From Mytilus galloprovincialis (taxonomy: Eukaryota; Mollusca; Bivalvia; Mytilida; Mytilidae), in assembly GCF_965363235.1 (NCBI RefSeq), contig NC_134844.1, forward strand, positions 21,186,646 to 21,250,645: a DNA stretch of 64,000 nucleotides, written 5' to 3'. The first letter of the stretch is position 1; the number at the start of each line of letters is the position of its first letter. The position numbers and the translations under genes were made by a program. The notes under the pieces were generated by a model. The model made no database searches and was not told where the DNA came from. It saw only the letters and a program-made list of their open reading frames with translations. Positions 62,031 through 64,000 of the stretch are shown here, one piece after another.

Positions 62031-64000
62031 TAAACTTGTTGTATACTTACTGTCTGTTTATTTTCATTCTCAATTTAAGCTTTTTGGCATGGTTTACTGA
62101 AGGGATACCCCAACATCAGAGTTCAGAGTTCAAAAGGAAAGTTTGTAATGCTAGATCCACTCTGATTGGTTAATGTTCATGAAACCACTGCATGGATTTC
62201 CGTAAAACTTCGGTAATTTCCGTTCTATCGGTAATTTATATGAAAAATGCAGAGACACACATTTATTCGGGCTTCTCTAGAGTTTTCTTAGATGTTAAGC
62301 AAAACAAAATGTCAGCTTCCAGTGAATGACGTTCTATATATAAAAACATCTAAATATTTATACAAATCGTAATTACAACTTTTCATATATTCACACTGGG
62401 ACTGTTATATGTTATAGTAGTCCCCAAATCTATGACTATGTCACCTTAAATTAATTATGTCAATCATGTTTTGTGACATGAATGAAATAAACAATACAAA
62501 CAGCACACCTGCATACTGGTACCATAATTTAATTTCTTCCTCTGTACCTTTGAACTTTATACCTATAATGGCCATATACAGTTTTCAATTGACATAATCA
62601 AAGCAACAAAATTATCATACGTATGTTGAATAAATTATGATTTACCAAACTTTTGTCTCCTTCAAAAGAACCACCAGTCCTTGCCATTGACGCATGAATA
62701 GAAAAGTAAAAAGGGCCAAATCAGGAACATATATATTGACAAGTTGTGACACTTCCTTATTGTTGTAGATTTCATTATTGGTTCATAGTCAATAAAGACA
62801 CAATATAATGCTGAACCAGACATGTTAAAAAATTACTCTCTATTATTGGGGGGTAGGAGGGGTCCTGATTCCGAAATTCCAGACTTAAAAACATGAAATC
62901 CCGAAATTCTGGACTTAAAAACATGAAATCCTGAGGTCCGAAATTCAAAAAAAAGAATTCCTGGATCCCGAAAGGATCAATCCCAAACCCTGAGCTTAAA
63001 AACACCCGATCCCGGAGTATAAAAAATTGCTTCGATTTTATTCCATAATTCATTATAACACACTTTACATCAAACAAACCATATTTATTTTGTTTATTTC
63101 ATATGACAATATATATCTACTTTAAAGTTTTTAAAAATGTTTTGATGATTTAAATTTTGCAGCAGTCAATATATTGAGCAATTCCTATAGTCAGTCAGAC
63201 TAACAAAATTCATTAACGTTGCAAAGTCTCTTAAATTTATCAATTTTATACTGAAAAGCCTATAAGATTCATTTTCTGTTATACATAGTGTTCCCAGGCC
63301 AAACAAAGTACAAAGTTTAGGAGCACAAAGGACCCAAATTATTTTCCACATTCTTAGCCGAATACAGCTAAGGTTACAATTTAATGTATCTTTCCCTGTG
63401 GTAGAAAATCCTTAGTATTTAAAAAAAATGTAAAGTTTGGAAACAGTTAAATTATAATTATCATCATATCTATATTATAATTTCTAACGCTGAAGTTCTG
63501 ACTACTGGGATGGTGATACCCTTGGGGAAGTACTTCCTTTTTTTCGCCAATGTTAGAGGTCTACAAGCATACATTTCTTCATAGATTAAGCAAATTCAAT
63601 GGTTGATTAGTAAATTACTGGCCTCAAACTAGAAAAAAAAGAGGTTTTCTAAACAATTTAATTTCTTGCAGTCTTGCTCAATCATGTTGATCATGTTGAT
63701 TCATCACTCCAATCTAGTAAATATCCTTAAGCTTAATTGTACATCATGTTTGAATTCGCTTGGTCAAATAAGAAATAAAGCCATTACCATGATAAACCTA
63801 TTGGAAATGGAGGCCTAGAGAAACAACTCAAACTGAAATTACATCCTGTCAAAACATATTGGATTATCCTTCTAATTTTTACATGAACTGTTACTAGTAA
63901 AAGTCAATATAATTACAATGTCTTGAAAGGCTTTTTTAATATTCTGCTGTGTCACAACATTAAAACAGCTTTTCATAATTTGGACTACTATAGTAAGTAC
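62031..64000. other. Non-coding flank with repeat copies
   Basis: The part near 62150-62340 may be the FAR promoter (ATTGGTT at about 62165 is a possible CCAAT-type box). 62845-63020 is a CCCGAAATTC repeat, inverse to 35095-35320. 63285-63530 is the 3' half of the CGCGTTTCGTCTAC family. No gene seen. Confidence 0.4.

Overview
This window is nuclear DNA from an animal, most likely a bivalve mollusc close to Mytilus. It is AT-rich, has large GT-AG introns, and is full of short interspersed repeats of kinds I associate with mussel genomes (for example the block around ACGCGCGTTTCGTCTAC and the block ending in GGCAATCATACCACATCTTC). The organism is an inference from repeat content and gene structure. 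Nothing looks prokaryotic or viral.

Two genes can be read with confidence. (1) Plus strand, 2221-14985: a two-exon gene for a secreted, extremely Ser/Asp-rich protein of about 1323 residues. A signal-peptide exon (2221-2278) is followed by an 8.8-kb phase-1 intron and a single 3.9-kb exon (11072-14985). The protein has a Ser/Ala/Gly silk-like region, then several poly(Ser/Asp) blocks interrupted by short basic motifs with paired cysteines, then a basic stretch and a Pro/Ala tail. It resembles phosphophoryn-type matrix proteins in composition, and a role in shell or another extracellular matrix is inferred. (2) Minus strand, 57001-39193: a complete fatty acyl-CoA reductase (FAR1-like) in 12 coding exons. 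All splice phases agree and the product is 519 residues. It has the TGATGFIG Rossmann motif, the YxxxK catalytic pair and a C-terminal membrane tail. A noncoding first exon may lie near 61947-62030.

The rest is introns and intergenic DNA with many repeats. Three elements are bounded by TTAA and perfect terminal inverted repeats, each family with different ends: 24613-26312, 34002-37231 and 52459-53086. A fourth inverted-repeat element with CAGGGGTG ends (41418-42361) sits in a FAR intron. A decayed non-LTR retrotransposon lies at about 22022-23160. There are foldback structures at 21497-21960, 25797-26106 and 29176-29450, and minisatellites at 17452, 37979, 40173, 51034 and 56184.

The most unusual observations are these: a 43-bp minisatellite in FAR intron 1 whose unit is a copy of the gene's own exon 1/intron 1 splice junction (about 12 copies, about 11 with a GTAAGT donor); the modular Ser/Asp protein with six regularly placed CxnC motifs; and a decayed two-exon coding fragment carried inside the 3.2-kb TTAA element.
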